A DNA stretch of 64,000 bases from Rhipicephalus microplus. Taxonomy: Eukaryota > Arthropoda > Arachnida > Ixodida > Ixodidae. Position 1 is the stretch's first letter. Every line of letters starts with the position of its first letter. The position numbers and the translations under genes are program-made. The notes beneath the pieces were generated by a model, which did no database searches, had not been told where the DNA came from, and saw nothing but the letters and a program-made list of their open reading frames with translations. This document shows positions 35,278 through 46,872 of this stretch, one piece after another. The stretch is from positions 14,400,001 through 14,464,000 of the forward strand of contig NC_134704.1 of NCBI RefSeq assembly GCF_043290135.1, given 5' to 3'.

Positions 35278-35505
35278 AGTAATAATAACTGGGGTTTTAC
35301 GTCCCAAAATCCCCATGAGAGACGCAACTGAGGAGGGCTCCAGGAATTCTGACCATTTGCTGTTATTTAACGTGCACTGGCATACATGACTAAGTGCACG
35401 GGCATCTGCCATTTCGGCTCCATCGAAATGCGACCGCTGCGATCGAACCCGCAACCTCGAAATCAGCAGCCGATCACCGTAACCACAATTCCACCGAGGC
35501 GGACT
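35278..35505 (-). mobile_element. tRNA-SINE, diverged full length
   Basis: AATAATAACTGGGGTTTTAC tail, then CGTCCCAAAATCCCCATGAG, TTTAACGTGCACTGGC, a CTCCATCGAAATGCGACCGC block, the B-box arm GCGATCGAACCCGCAACC and the terminal TTCCACCGAGGCGG. The tail here is AAT-based rather than TTGA-based. Confidence 0.85.
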
Positions 35506-36699
35506 ACGCAAATAGTAAAAATGCCTACAGTACAAAACGCACGGGGAAAAAAAAAGGGGGGGGGGGAGGGTGCTGGGAAGAGGGATTACATGAGGAGAAG
35601 CTATCGGATTAACTATCCACGTTGTTCAGTCCTGGTTCCCGATGTGACCGGCCGTCTGTCTTATACCTCCCCCGAAGGACCGATAGTAATTAATCCTTTT
35701 GCTGAAGGCCAGCTTAAATTGCCGCTGTATACTAGCAACATTTCGGAGCGCTATCATAATGTACACCACAGATTTTTTTTTTCATTATTCTTCGTTCGGA
35801 GCTCGTCCGGTCTCAGGACAGGCCGATTCACCGACTACGGTGCCCATACTCCGCTTTTGTTTCCACGTCACAGTGTGCAACACATGAAAATACTACAGTT
35901 CCTACGATACAAATCTCTTTTGAATGAGCAAGCAAGCGTGAATAAATAGCAAAAAACGTAAGCTTTATAAGCAATGCGGCGTAAGCAACTAGTGTTTCAG
36001 CAGAAAGTTCCCCAAAGTAGGGTAAAGAATTTCGAACTTCCGTAGTGGTGATTCAGTGTCATTTGATAAGCCACTGAGCGTCGGTGAACAACATACAGAC
36101 TATTTTCCAAACTTAAAATCAATGTTTTCTCCTGGAAGCAAAGTTCTACCACGTCATCACGTTGCTTGGAGGACACTAAGATTTATATGCTGCCGATTAA
36201 GCAGAGAATGTGCGACGTTTTAACGAACGCGTACGCTCACTTGAACAAAACACGCAGAGTAGTCAGTTTATCCACAGTGGGCAGCTCACAAAAGAAAGAA
36301 ACAGGACAAGCGCTGCTCTAACAACTGAAAATTTGCCTTATTTTGAGTGGTTTATTTTCGTGCACTGCCCACATGGATAAGTTCCAACTCACCCGCCTTT
36401 AGGCTCTAATATGGTCAGTTTAGCTTCATCCAACAAACTAAGGGGTTCACTTCACAAGACAAACGGAACTCTCCCGGAAGAAAAAAAAAACTGCTGTTGT
36501 GATGACGTAGCCGAGCGTTGCAGTGAAAACGAACGGCACGAGAAGCAAAGGCGCAAGTCTCTTACCTTGCAATCAATCCCTGTTCGCAGCGTTGCTCCGG
36601 CGTGGGAGCTCTTGACCCGCTACGCCGTAAAGAATCCGGGTGTAGATGGTATTCGCTAACGCGTCCAGTACGCAGGCCCGAAACACAATCCGCGAGAAC
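35506..36699. other. Non-coding spacer
   Basis: A short G run lies near 35556. The block AACAGGACAAGCGCTGCTCT at about 36301 resembles a common tick dispersed repeat. No gene recognised. Confidence 0.35.
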
Positions 36700-37600
36700 T
36701 GCAGCACCAACACGCGTTCAACTGTCAACAGCAGTAGGCGCGGCCGTTACTTGAGCCTCGCGCGCCGCTCCTTATCACACAGCGGCGATAAGACTGCGCA
36801 CGGTAACACAGTGTGAGACGACGCTCAGATGCGGTGTCGAGCAGACCGGACTGAAGCAGTGCACACCACGGTACGGCAAGCACGTACTACACACACACAA
36901 ACTGTGCGCACACACTAACTTTGCTGCCGCGAACGATGCACGGCGCTGATCCCAGGTTCCTCCAATCCACCAGGCGCTGCGATGCCTGCGGCGACGCAAC
37001 GTCAAGGCGAGACCGCGTGCTCGACGACCGCCAAGCCGAAAGCGTGCTTTGTCGGGCCGCTGCCGGCGTTCGGCTGCTTCGAGTTGACTCTTCGTCCGCT
37101 GCTACTCCCTCGCCTTCTCCCAACGCCAACACTCGGCCGAGCTAGAGCGGTCGTTGAAACGATTTCCTTGTTCGATTCCTCCTTGCAGGCCGCCGTGTCC
37201 CCCCAGCAGTCGATAGGCGAGCCCGCTTTTCGAGGCTCGAGTCGAAGCTGAAGTCCGTGTGCCCGGGTGGAGCCTGCGCTAAACTGAGAGGAGGGGAGAA
37301 CGGAAAGAGAGAAACAGACGCGCGCACGACGGAGAAACGGCGGCGGCGGCGCGAGCTGGCGCGGCGCCAAGTGAGCTAGAGGGCAGGCTTCTATTCCACG
37401 TAGTCGTCACATCCGGCGCCCGGGTTACCGCTAGACATGCCGCTACGCAATCCGTCACATCCGGGTTGCGAGTGGCGTAACTCCTCGCGTACGAACACGC
37501 CCTCGCCGTGTCGTCATCGGGCGAGTGCCTCACTTCCGCCTGCCGTTGCGCGGGAAGTTTGTCTCCTACTGGCGGGCTCAAAGAGACAGTCGGTGGATGG
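36700..37600. promoter_or_regulatory. CpG-rich island, possible promoter or first exon
   Basis: Dense CG dinucleotides, GC-boxes and (CGG)-like runs (37335-37360) contrast with the AT-rich flanks. Several open frames exist on both strands; none has a recognisable domain. The island could be the 5' end of a host gene, on either strand. Confidence 0.35.
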
Positions 37601-38252
37601 CTTTTAATACGCGCACGAATGACTGGGGCACCGAGTAATTCCGTGATACGTCACACATTTATCGCATGAGTAATACATTTAGACACTTGCAAATTGCAAT
37701 AAGGATGAAAGGCGAATGAACGAGATAGTACGCGCGAAATGTGGGGACAATTCAGGTGGCAGAGTCAACGTCAGAACAATAAAGGAACAAAGCAATATAA
37801 AGGTCCGGTAGGATAATGCTTGCACAAGTGCAGGTGGCGCATGAAGCAGCCTGAAGGCATTATTGGCGCTTCCGATAAAACTCACCAACAGTCAAAACAC
37901 ATAAACGTGTCATTGTCCTATTTAATCAAGAATATGGCTGAAATAGTCTCGCATAAAGTCGCACACGTGCCGACGGATCAACTTAAGCAGACACTTACTA
38001 CTGGCGTCAAACACCCCTTGGAAAATTCAGGATTTCCAGGGTCTACAACATCGTATGCAAGGATGCTGACATATCGTTACCAAGGAGCACGCTCTGGTGG
38101 CTAATTGAATTGATGGAATAGGAGTAGCGGCGTCATGCAATGATGAATAGGGGAGAGGGGGCAGAGAATTGAGAGCAGGGCCACTCGGATCTGTAACTGG
38201 AATGCGGTCCGCTTCCGGAGAGCAGGTGACGAGTGGGAAGAAATATACCATG
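37601..38252. other. Non-coding spacer
   Basis: Nothing recognised. Confidence 0.3.
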
Positions 38253-39110
38253 TTTATTTATTTATTTATGATACCTTACAAGCTCAATGAGAGCATTGAG
38301 TAAGGGGGGTACAAACTTCAAAGAGTAATAGGGCGGTCATCAATAACATGTAATACACAGAAAATAACACAACATCGTGACAAAGCGTGTCTAGTCACTG
38401 ACACTTAAACAAATGTAATACGCGAATGTTTCCCGATATGCAGAAAGCTTGAATAACAAGAAATTCAAGGTACATGAATGAAACACCATAAAGAAATTCG
38501 GAGGGCGTAGGTATAGAATTCAAGTGAGCAGCAACGGCGGCGCAACTGAGCAACAAAAACTGGGAGAATAACAAGAACTGGGGGAACAATGGCAATAAAA
38601 AACACGCATTTTCCAAACACATATACTGCCAGCCGTACGAAGGCGTTCGCCAATATAAACTGCAAGACAACGGTGGGTACAGCAAAAATTAAAGAGAACC
38701 AAAGAGAAGTGTGAAACTAGGTGAGTGGTACAGCTGCAGCTACAAACATCAGTGAAGTTAGAGCGATTAGTGCGAAGAAAAATGACTACACACGTGTTCG
38801 CGAAAAGAATCTGGATCGGTGATGGAGGCGATGCAGTCGGGAAGGTCGTTCCATAATGATATGGCCCTAGGAAGCGCTGATAAGTTCAATGAGTGAAACT
38901 AAGGTGATTGTGCAGGCGTCTGGACATGCGCAATGGTGCTGTTGGGGGTAGCGTAGAACGTCTTGTGCTGTGAATATATTTATGCAGCAAACATAACAGT
39001 GCAACCGAGTGACGAACGTGGAGCATTGAATGTGACCAAAACATTCAAGGCTGCGATATTCTCTGCGGAGCAGCAGTAAAATTTGCTCGAAATTTGTCAG
39101 ACGCATGTTC
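38253..39110 (-). mobile_element. LINE 3' end, antisense, (TAAA)n tail
   Basis: On the minus strand the frame ending at the TAA complementary to 38767-38769 reads SALPRAISLWNDLPDCIASI then TDPDSFREHVCSHF, the hallmark C-terminus of CR1/Jockey-type reverse transcriptases (Leu-Trp-Asn-x-Leu-Pro). Upstream coding sequence to about 39110 is recognisable but frame-broken. A 3' UTR of about 500 bp and a (TAAA)n tail at 38253-38270 follow. It is a 5'-truncated dead copy. The clade is by motif only. Confidence 0.75.
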
Positions 39111-41510
39111 GCCATTATCCCAATTCGCAGTCACATAGTAGGTTTGTGCAGCGATCCAACAACTAAACGTTGCTGCGTACAATTACTGGCCGTCATTGTC
39201 GCTACCACCAAGATACACATGAATGTTACATTTTTCAGTGCGACGATCACTGGCCCGAAAAAAAAAAAACAGCCACTGTACAAATAAGGAGAATGTGACG
39301 TTTAAAAGTCATGGGACTGGTCGTACTCTGCTTCTGCTTTTCAGGTGCGAACACTACAATTTGCTCGCATCCGTTCTCGTAGCATCGAAAGCACTCTCGC
39401 TCCTGCACTAGATGACAGTGCTCCTACGCCTGCTCCACCCCTGAAACACGCCGGCTTTAAAGAAAGCACTTTCAGCGTGCTTTTGGGTGCTCCTGTTCTC
39501 TCAATGGAATTCGCCATGACTGTGACTCATCCTACAAAGGATGCTCATTTATTGCTACAAAGCAGAATTGCTCACGATTTGAGAAGGTTTGTGACGCGTC
39601 CTACAAGAGTGAAAGCGGAAATTAAAAGAATAATCGGATTGAGCACCATCACACCAATGTAATATAAGGTAACACAGGAACAAACAATTTGGCGAATCAT
39701 AATTTGACTATTAAGTGTACATCTTCGACTACTACATCCACGACTACCCCAGTAATAGTAATATAATTCTTTTTTTTTTGCTAATTTTAAGATTTTTTAA
39801 CAGCTTAATGACATGGTAAATTCCAAACTCTCCGTAATACGATGTACGCTGCACGACATGCTCTCCAGACAATTTCTGCTCCCGTCAAGAGCGAATCAAG
39901 TAAGCACGATGCATAACTATGTCTCATCGCACAGAAAAGATGAAGAGCATCAGTTGTACTAAACAGCGGAGAGCACTTCCAAGTTTCCTCACCAGGTCTC
40001 GCATAGCTCCGCCTCCTGGAACATCATCACCACAACCGGATTTCGCACGATGAAGCAGCTCACGATTGCCATCCAACGTCTCGTGTCCCCTCTTTCCTCG
40101 CAACGGCAATGTATCACCGAACGTAGGGAATAAAAGTCATTTTTCTTCACTATTTCGGTTTCGAGGCTCCGCTCTCACTGACGGGCCGTGAGCCCGCTAA
40201 TCTAAGGTTATGGGGTGTGGCGCAAACTCCACGAAGGAAGCTCACTGAGCTTACTGGGCGTCACGCGATCGAGACACAAATGCCTACGGCGACGAGGAAG
40301 GAGCGGACGGTGATGGCGGAGACTTTCGGGAGCAATCGTGTGTGTATATACGCACGCTGAGCTGCGCAAAAGAACCCGACTGAGGCGTTCCATGCCACCC
40401 AACTTAGTTTTCTCGGTCGCCAAGTGCTTCTGGGCTTGTTTATCACGCAAGCCTCGGGGGTAGGCATCAAGGAATACGAGAAAAGTTGCGACAGCGCTAT
40501 CATTTTCTGGGACATCCTCGCATACCCTGCACGCAACCGCGAAAAGTATTTTTTTTTTTGTATACTTCGCCTCACTAACCCTGTGCAGTGCGGCGAAGGC
40601 TAAAAATTGCGTCGGCCAAAGGCATTATTCAGGGAAAAACTCGCCCATTGTACACCGTTGATCCTTTCAAGAAACCCCCCTAGACAATATAATAAAATGC
40701 CAACAGACAGAGCTTGATGAGGGGGCTCAAAACATTTGACAGGGCCCGTCTGTTAGTTCTCTCTAGTTAGTCGACAAAAAACGCAGAATTTGCAGCACTG
40801 CACGTAGCTCATGAAGTGTAGTATGCACACTGTATCTACGAAAAATACGAGTGAGGTATATCGAGTGACTCAGAATGGGGATATAAGGATGAACAGTAAG
40901 TAAACATTAGGAATGAGCGGGAGGGGTGAGTCGGAAGGAAAGATGAAGCAGAAAGAAATGACGCCCTCATTCCCTCATGTAAAGAAAAAGCCTCCGCATG
41001 CGCCCTAAAGAACAGCGATGTGACCGGAAGCGCTATGAAGAAGAAGGTAAGTATAGAAATGAGTGAGTCATCTGGCATAGAGGAGTAACATCAATTGTAA
41101 TCAACACGCTAAACAGCCTTACACAATATTACACCACACTCAGAACGACAAAACAAACACAAGAACACACTAAAAGTGGCATCGTCAACGCTTGACTCAC
41201 CACGAGGGCTCCCGGCAGACGGCCTGCGGTTCCGTGCACCTGGGTGCCACTGCGAGGAAAACCGTTCGCGCCAACTGACCCGCGCAAAATAGACTCGCTC
41301 AATTTTTTCGCGCTGCCACCAAGGCCTTCCGCCAGGGGTCACCACCGGCGCTACCAATCTGACCATGATGATGATAGCGGTGATCAACGCTCGCGAACAC
41401 ATCGCCACCTACCGCTCAATAGTTGTGACCCCGAAATAGGGCTTCTGCGCGAGACACGCGCGTCGCAAACAACTTTACAGGGGCTATCAGCACCCTCACA
41501 TCACGGAGTG
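39111..41510. other. Non-coding, 2.4 kb
   Basis: A plus-strand frame at 39345-39662 follows a pyrimidine-rich CTGCTTTTCAG, which could be a splice acceptor, but its product has no recognisable domain. GC-rich frames at 40208-40575 and 41109-41774 are open on both strands. Confidence 0.35.
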
Positions 41511-41820
41511 AAGATGATTAGTGGAGCGAAGCATCCGTCCGTCCGTGCCTCCGCCCGTCCGCGCATCCATCCACTCCTCTATCCGTCCGTCCGCGCATCC
41601 GTCCATCCATCCATTCGTGGGTCCATCCGTCCGTCCATGCTTCCATCCGTGCGTCCGTCTGTGCGTTCGTCCATCCTACTGCACACACTTATATTGGACC
41701 AACGCCATTTAGGATCTGAGACGAGAAATGATGAGACAGCGCCATCTATTATACTGTTTGAAAGATACTGCTAGTTACGCCTGACGCAAGCCAAGGTAAG
41801 ACGAGCTTCGCCCCTTAAAG
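41511..41820. repeat. Dispersed repeat with (GTCC/ATCC)n core
   Basis: A GATGATTAGTGGAGCGAAGC block leads into about 145 bp of degenerate CCGT/CCAT tetranucleotides (41538-41682), followed by a unique arm ending in GACGAGCTTCGCCCCTTAAA. From memory this order recurs in tick genomes. Confidence 0.6.
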
Positions 41821-42486
41821 AAAGCCCGTTTAAAGAACGAAGCTATTCTCGTTCGAAACTTTCATGTGAGGGGATCATCGCATATCGTAAAGGGATTTAC
41901 CTACCAAAATTGAGTAAATCCCGCTAAGAATTCGTGCCATATTTCCCACCACTCCCACTGACTCACTTCGCCTGCCACTACTCTCACTTCGGTCATCCAC
42001 TTCATGCCACTCCATTCAGCTCCATTGCACAACACCAGCTTCGATGTTTCATCAGTGTCCAGCAGGTGGAGCTGACTCCTTTTTTTTTAAGTGCGGATAA
42101 CTTGAGGGCATGCTTCAAGGGCTCGGCCTGTCGCACGGTGTGGTCTGTCGTACGCTATGTTGACGCCGTCGCTTGGCGTCAACATTCTTCCCGACCAGAC
42201 GGTGCCTTAGTTAGTGAATGCGTTAGTGAAAGGAAGCATACATACACCGCAGACATCGTAAAGGTGAAAAGGAGAAAAGGGAGAGAGATGGAGGGGGAAG
42301 TAGAAGGAAGAGTGGAGGGGGGGGCTCCCGGGGGGGAGTCCACCTTGTGTTCTTTTTTCTTTTTTTTCTCTTTCTTTTTCCTTTTTTCTTTTTTTTCACT
42401 TCTTTTCTGTGTTTCCCTCTTTCTCTCTCTCCCCATCTGATTTGAGATTGTACAAAGCTGAGCACCAACAAACTGTACCTTCAATC
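41821..42486. other. Non-coding, probable body of the Penelope-like 3' region
   Basis: Pyrimidine-rich and A/G-rich low complexity (42280-42430) precedes the hammerhead-like motif. I see no reverse transcriptase or GIY-YIG frame. Confidence 0.3.
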
Positions 42487-42518
42487 CTGATGAAGGCCAG
42501 ACTCTAGGCCGAAACGTC
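42487..42518 (+). ncRNA. Hammerhead-ribozyme-like core (Penelope-type)
   Basis: The order CTGATGA (42487-42493), a short stem AGGCC/GGCC closing an 8-base loop, GAAAC (42511-42515) and GTC (42516-42518) matches the minimal hammerhead cores known from Penelope-like retroelements. Stem II can form four GC pairs. Stem I is weak here (C-G and T-A only). The AAATAAA that follows suits an element end. Ribozyme activity is not shown. Confidence 0.6.
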
Positions 42519-42596
42519 GAAATAAACCCCGTTGTGACCGCTCACGGAGGATCTACTTGGCTACATGCAACGCTACGGCCACTCAACCACCATGCC

Positions 42597-42599
<3 letters not shown>

Positions 42600-42689
<90 letters not shown>
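42600..42689. repeat. (TA)n microsatellite, 90 bp
   Basis: Uninterrupted TA array about 80 bp after the hammerhead-like core. Confidence 0.95.
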
Positions 42690-42691
<2 letters not shown>

Positions 42692-43007
42692 CTCTTCCAG
42701 GCTCAGGCTTGGCTGAGTTCACCACGACCCGTCCTCCATCAAGCATGCGTGAGCCACCCGTCGAACAAGGGCTTTGTTAGTTTCGCGAGAAGGACCCTGC
42801 TGGGAGTGAGTTACGAGGGGTGCTCGCGTAACGATGATAATTAGCACCTCCTAACCCGGGAGTGTCTTTGCCCCTTTAACTAGCATAAGGCAGCGAAATT
42901 GTCGCCTCAAGGCGCCGAGTTCCTGTTACGACTCGCTTCTCGGCACTCCCCCCCCCCCCCCTTTTTTTTTTTCTTTTCACCCGCCGTTCATCGATTATTT
43001 CGATAGA
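42690..43007. other. Non-coding spacer
   Basis: A C run then a T run at about 42949-42980. Nothing else recognised. Confidence 0.35.
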
Positions 43008-43148
43008 CTTAATGGCATGATTTGGCCGCAAAAGAGACACACACAAGAAAAGGAACGACAAGCACAGGCGGCCGCCTGTGCTAGCCGCCTGTGCTTGTCG
43101 TTCCTTTTCTTGTGTGTGTCTCTTTTGCGGCCAAATCATGCCATTAAG
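43008..43148. repeat. Perfect 65-bp inverted repeat (fold-back)
   Basis: Arms 43008-43072 and 43084-43148 are exact reverse complements; the spacer is CGCCTGTGCTA. The centre contains GCGGCCGC. Such an arm would form a long hairpin. It could be a fold-back element, a template-switch inversion or an assembly or cloning artefact. Confidence 0.9.
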
Positions 43149-45328
43149 TAAATACCAACTAGGCCAACAATCAGTATTATTACAATATATTTCGATAGAG
43201 TTTGATGCAGGCGCGACTTCACCTGAGGCCTGTCTGAGTCTTAAACGGCGCTACACAAGGAAGAAAGGAATTAAAAAAAAACATGGATGAAAGAAGAAGA
43301 AAAGGAGAGCATGCATTGCGTCACGCAGCCAGCCTTGAAAAAGCAACTCCTTTTGAAGCCACCACCACCACCACCGGTGTCGGCCCCACGCGTGAAGTTT
43401 CGCGTAGAGATTACGCAAGAAATGAGATTTGCCGAGACTTCGCGGTATGGCGCCCGGTCGCTTTTATTCAAAGACCGGCCGGTGCGGCGCAGACTAGCCG
43501 GTTCACGGGCTTTGTTCCAATTCTAAGATAGCATCGTATACAGTCTACGCCGATTGCTTAGAAGGCAGCATCGAGCCCATGTCGTCTGAGAAATGGAACA
43601 TGTCTGGACGGCTTATACGCGACGAGGCGCCACCTCGCGTCGAAAAGAGAAAGCTATGATAAACAAACGTAACTGTTATTAGTGTTATTTTTTAGCTTAT
43701 TTGATGATAAAATGTGAGAGAACATGAACAGTACTCGCATTGAGCGTCTGCAGAAGCATCTGCTTGGGTGCCGACGACGATTCGGGCGATATTTGAGCTT
43801 TCCGAGCAGTTCACTGAGCCGCCATTTTGTTTGGACAGCAAAGTAGCCTGCATCGTATTTTTCTACGATGCGGTCTTCTAGAAGCTGTCTATTTTGCCGA
43901 CTATACGTGATAATTGGAATCGAACTTAAGGTGGCCGCCGTACACTTAGCTGTCCATTTAGCCACCTACGGTGGCTATTGGAACCCATCACTGGCAGAGG
44001 TTCGAAAACGGAAGGCCACCGAGAATACTAAAATCTACCACACGCTCTGACGATTAATCACGTGGTGGGCCGATACGATCAAGGAGGATTAAATAAAATC
44101 CTCCTTGGATACGATGGGCTTCAATCGTGTCGCAAAATGCTCTCTCTTTTGTTTTCCCAAACCTTATGCACTTTTTCGATCTTGCGTGCATATGCATATA
44201 CACGCACACATAAATGCGCACGCATGAACATAAAATGTAATTGACCCCCCCCCCCCCAAAAAAAAAGAATCTGGCCACGCCGTTGTTCAAATGGCCTGAA
44301 ATAAAACTAACCGTTATGCTGAAAAATTAAAATATACCAAGTCAGACCCAGGCGCATATATGCATTTACTAACTTGAGGTTAGATGCAACTGAAAATAAA
44401 TTGATTAGAAGGTCTGCGAAGAAAGTATTTCGTTTAGACAAGTCAAGACGAAGTTGATTAAAGTATGTAACGTGCTTTTCTTGCGATGCCTTAAATATAC
44501 CAATCTGCATTAAAGCTTTCTATGAAAATGCAGCTATAGACTGCTTTTTGCTTTAGCTGCACTTGAATTGGACAGCCGTAAACGAAAGTCTTTCATATGA
44601 TCGTAAAGCGCAACTACCAGATTAGATAGCATGACGCCCTTTTCGGAAACCATGACCAACCCTTCATTCCATCTTCTTCTTTTTTTTTTTAGTTTCCAGC
44701 GCTGTCCTCTGCCGTTTTGATTTAGGGTTTCTCTAGGGACCGGGATGAGTGCAAATGCGTTGAAAACAGGCAGGACATTAGCGGTTTTCCAAAGCACTCA
44801 CACTGCGACAGGCTAAGTGACCGGTTCAGAGACTCGGATCCAGATTTAAATGTGCGCCATTTATCGACATGACGTTCGAGAGCTATAAATGACCTTATTA
44901 TGATAGTAAACATGACCGGAGCCATGTTATGGAACTTCCTCGGTATCGATCAGCAGTCGAAACTTTAATCGCAGTTTCGAGGCTCGAACAAGAACGACTT
45001 GTCGGCTGTTCACGTTGGAAACACTTCCGTGACTACCGGGGGACGAACGCACGCCGCGTGCGTCCAGGCCTAGCATAGCAGTCCAGTCCCGTCGAAGCTG
45101 GTACAGTGGCATCAAATGATGCTCCTATGAGTGTATTAGTTTTACGCCATTTCTGCGATGACAGGCATGTTCAAGCGTGATTTCTATGTTATCGCGCGAG
45201 CGTTGACCTGCTTGGCGTCCCAAACACATAGCAGCATGGAACTATGAAAATCAACGTATGAAAGCAGCAGTGAAAGCAGCTTCAGAACAGTGAAAATTTA
45301 GATTACGCAGTTTTCTCTAATCTTTTTA
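43149..45328. other. Non-coding, 2.2 kb
   Basis: An 11-bp hairpin CAAGGAGGATT / AATCCTCCTTG is at 44080-44107. C and A runs lie at about 44245-44270. No gene recognised. Confidence 0.35.
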
Positions 45329-45580
45329 GACGTTGAATTCGTGCTATACAACATTCTTCGGTCCTATGACGAACTTTGCCCCATTTCTATCTATTTTAAA
45401 CTTGCCTTTCGCTGCGATCAATCCTGCACTTCATTTGATCTTATCGATGCGAATGATAACGAAATGCATGAAAAAGACATGACAAAGCTGGTGTTTGGCC
45501 CTGCTTCACTTCAAGGACTTGCTTATTTGCAGAAAATATATCGCATTATTATAGCAAGAAAGCGATTGAGACCTTCATAA
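45329..45580 (+). CDS. Unrecognised protein-like frame, possible exon
   Basis: Follows a pyrimidine-rich acceptor-like TTTCTCTAATCTTTTTAG, then reads about 83 residues to TAA with a natural amino-acid mix (VLYNILRSYDELCPISIYF, then a Cys-containing segment, and IYRIIIARKRLRPS at the end). No initiator ATG is evident in frame, which suits an internal or last exon. I do not recognise the family. The frames at 45663-45833 and 45764-46144 may belong to the same decayed or spliced gene. Confidence 0.3.
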   Translation, partial: DVEFVLYNILRSYDELCPISIYFKLAFRCDQSCTSFDLIDANDNEMHEKDMTKLVFGPASLQGLAYLQKIYRIIIARKRLRPS

Positions 45581-45662
45581 TACAGGAGTGATCACGTCTT
45601 AAGGAGTTAAGTAGGAATACAGTAACTGAAGCTGTTCTGACACCTTTCTCTTTTCGCAAAAG

Positions 45663-45833
45663 GATTCTGAGCCGTGGAGCTCGTACGAAAACCTTAAAAT
45701 CACGCTCGACTGGACCTTCGCGCTGCCCATGGGAAGCTTGGTGAAGCCAGCGGTGGTTGGAGCGTGCCGAAGTGGCACCTGTCATCGATACCGCATGACC
45801 ACAGTGTCTTATCTGATGTGCACATAAACTACG
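45663..45833 (+). CDS. Unrecognised protein-like frame, possible exon
   Basis: After CTCTTTTCGCAAAAG the frame reads DSEPWSSYENLKITLDWTF and on to a stop about 55 codons later. The mix of residues looks protein-like. No domain is recognised. It lies just upstream of, and partly overlaps in another frame, the longer frame at 45764-46144, so a frameshift between them is possible. Confidence 0.25.
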
Positions 45834-46144
45834 CTTGTTTTCGGCTTTTCGAAATAATGTTTGATCGCTTGAGCATGATTGGTGGACACAAGATGCACAT
45901 TCATGCATTTCGACTTTCTCGTGGTGGTTGCCTATTCGCAGGGCTGCATTCATGTGACGACAGCGCGCCATTTTCTTCTATGATTTGTGGCGCCCGCTGT
46001 GTTCCTGGAGATAATCAGACCAACATAAAGTTTGCCTTTTCATTACGGTTGGTGTACACAACGTGTCTGCAAATAGATGACATTTGGAGCACATTTAATA
46101 CCAATTATATTGCACCAAATTTACCATATTATTACGTGGCGTAA
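45764..46144 (+). CDS. Unrecognised 126-codon frame
   Basis: Contains a Cys/His-rich middle (GGHKMHIHAFRLSRGGCLF, then SMICGARCVPGDNQ) and an aromatic C-terminus (PNLPYYYVA). It is the best coding-like frame in this part of the window after the retroelements. I cannot assign it to any family. It shares reading frame with 45329-45580, separated by stops, so it may be part of a decayed captured gene, an unknown transposon or real exons. Confidence 0.3.
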   Translation: MPKWHLSSIPHDHSVLSDVHINYACFRLFEIMFDRLSMIGGHKMHIHAFRLSRGGCLFAGLHSCDDSAPFSSMICGARCVPGDNQTNIKFAFSLRLVYTTCLQIDDIWSTFNTNYIAPNLPYYYVA

Positions 46145-46585
46145 GGTACTACACTCCATACAGAAGAAACGCCATGGTGGTAGTTTCCAAGCTTGTCTTC
46201 TAGAGCACTATTGGGAGTGTTGGGGTATTGCAAGGTATTTAAAAATCGACCGGATTAAGCGACCGCTTGTAAGTGCGCAATTTGCAGGCGCACATGTATA
46301 CCCTGATGGTGCTCTCTTACCGGTTCGGGAGCTGCATTCCTCACAGCAGAAAGCCACAGAGTCGTTTTCACTAGGCTTAGCATCAACGTGGCATTTAGAT
46401 CACACAAATCGCAGCAAAAGGAGCGCAATCCAGGCTTCCAAAGTTGCAGCTCCTCATCTGGCCAGGTTACGCACTTCGAGTTAACATAGAGCAACTTTCA
46501 CAGTGGAAAAACTGCTGGTTACCGAAAAACGGCCAGGTGCTCAGCAAGCATACATATACATCCCGGCTGGGAGTTTTGGTGCAGG

Positions 46586-46587
<2 letters not shown>
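46145..46587. other. Unassigned, coding-like on both strands
   Basis: A minus-strand frame at 46255-46494 reaches a donor-like CCG|GTAAGAG, and a plus-strand frame covers the same bases. Neither is recognised. Confidence 0.25.

Positions 46588-46659
<72 letters not shown>
46588..46659. repeat. (TAA)n array at a SINE 3' end
   Basis: 72 bp of pure trinucleotide repeat joined directly to the tail of the reversed SINE that follows. Confidence 0.95.
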
Positions 46660-46660
<1 letters not shown>

Positions 46661-46872
46661 GTCCAAAACCTTGCTACCATTATGAGAGCTGCGGTACTGC
46701 AAGGCTCCGGTAATTTGGACCATATGGTGTTCCTTAACGTGCACTGCCATCACACGTCACACAGGCCAATATCTTTTCGCCTCCACTGGAATGCGACTGC
46801 CGCGGCGGGGATCGAACCCGCGACCTTGGGGCCAGAAGCCGAGCACCCTAGTAACTCATCCACCGAGGCAGT
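46660..46872 (-). mobile_element. tRNA-SINE, full length, diverged
   Basis: CGTCCAAAACCTTGCTACCA, AAGGCTCCGGTAATTTGGAC, TTAACGTGCACTGCC, then the B-box arm GGGGATCGAACCCGCGACC and the head end CATCCACCGAGGCAG. The orientation puts the (TAA)n array at its 3' end. Confidence 0.87.
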
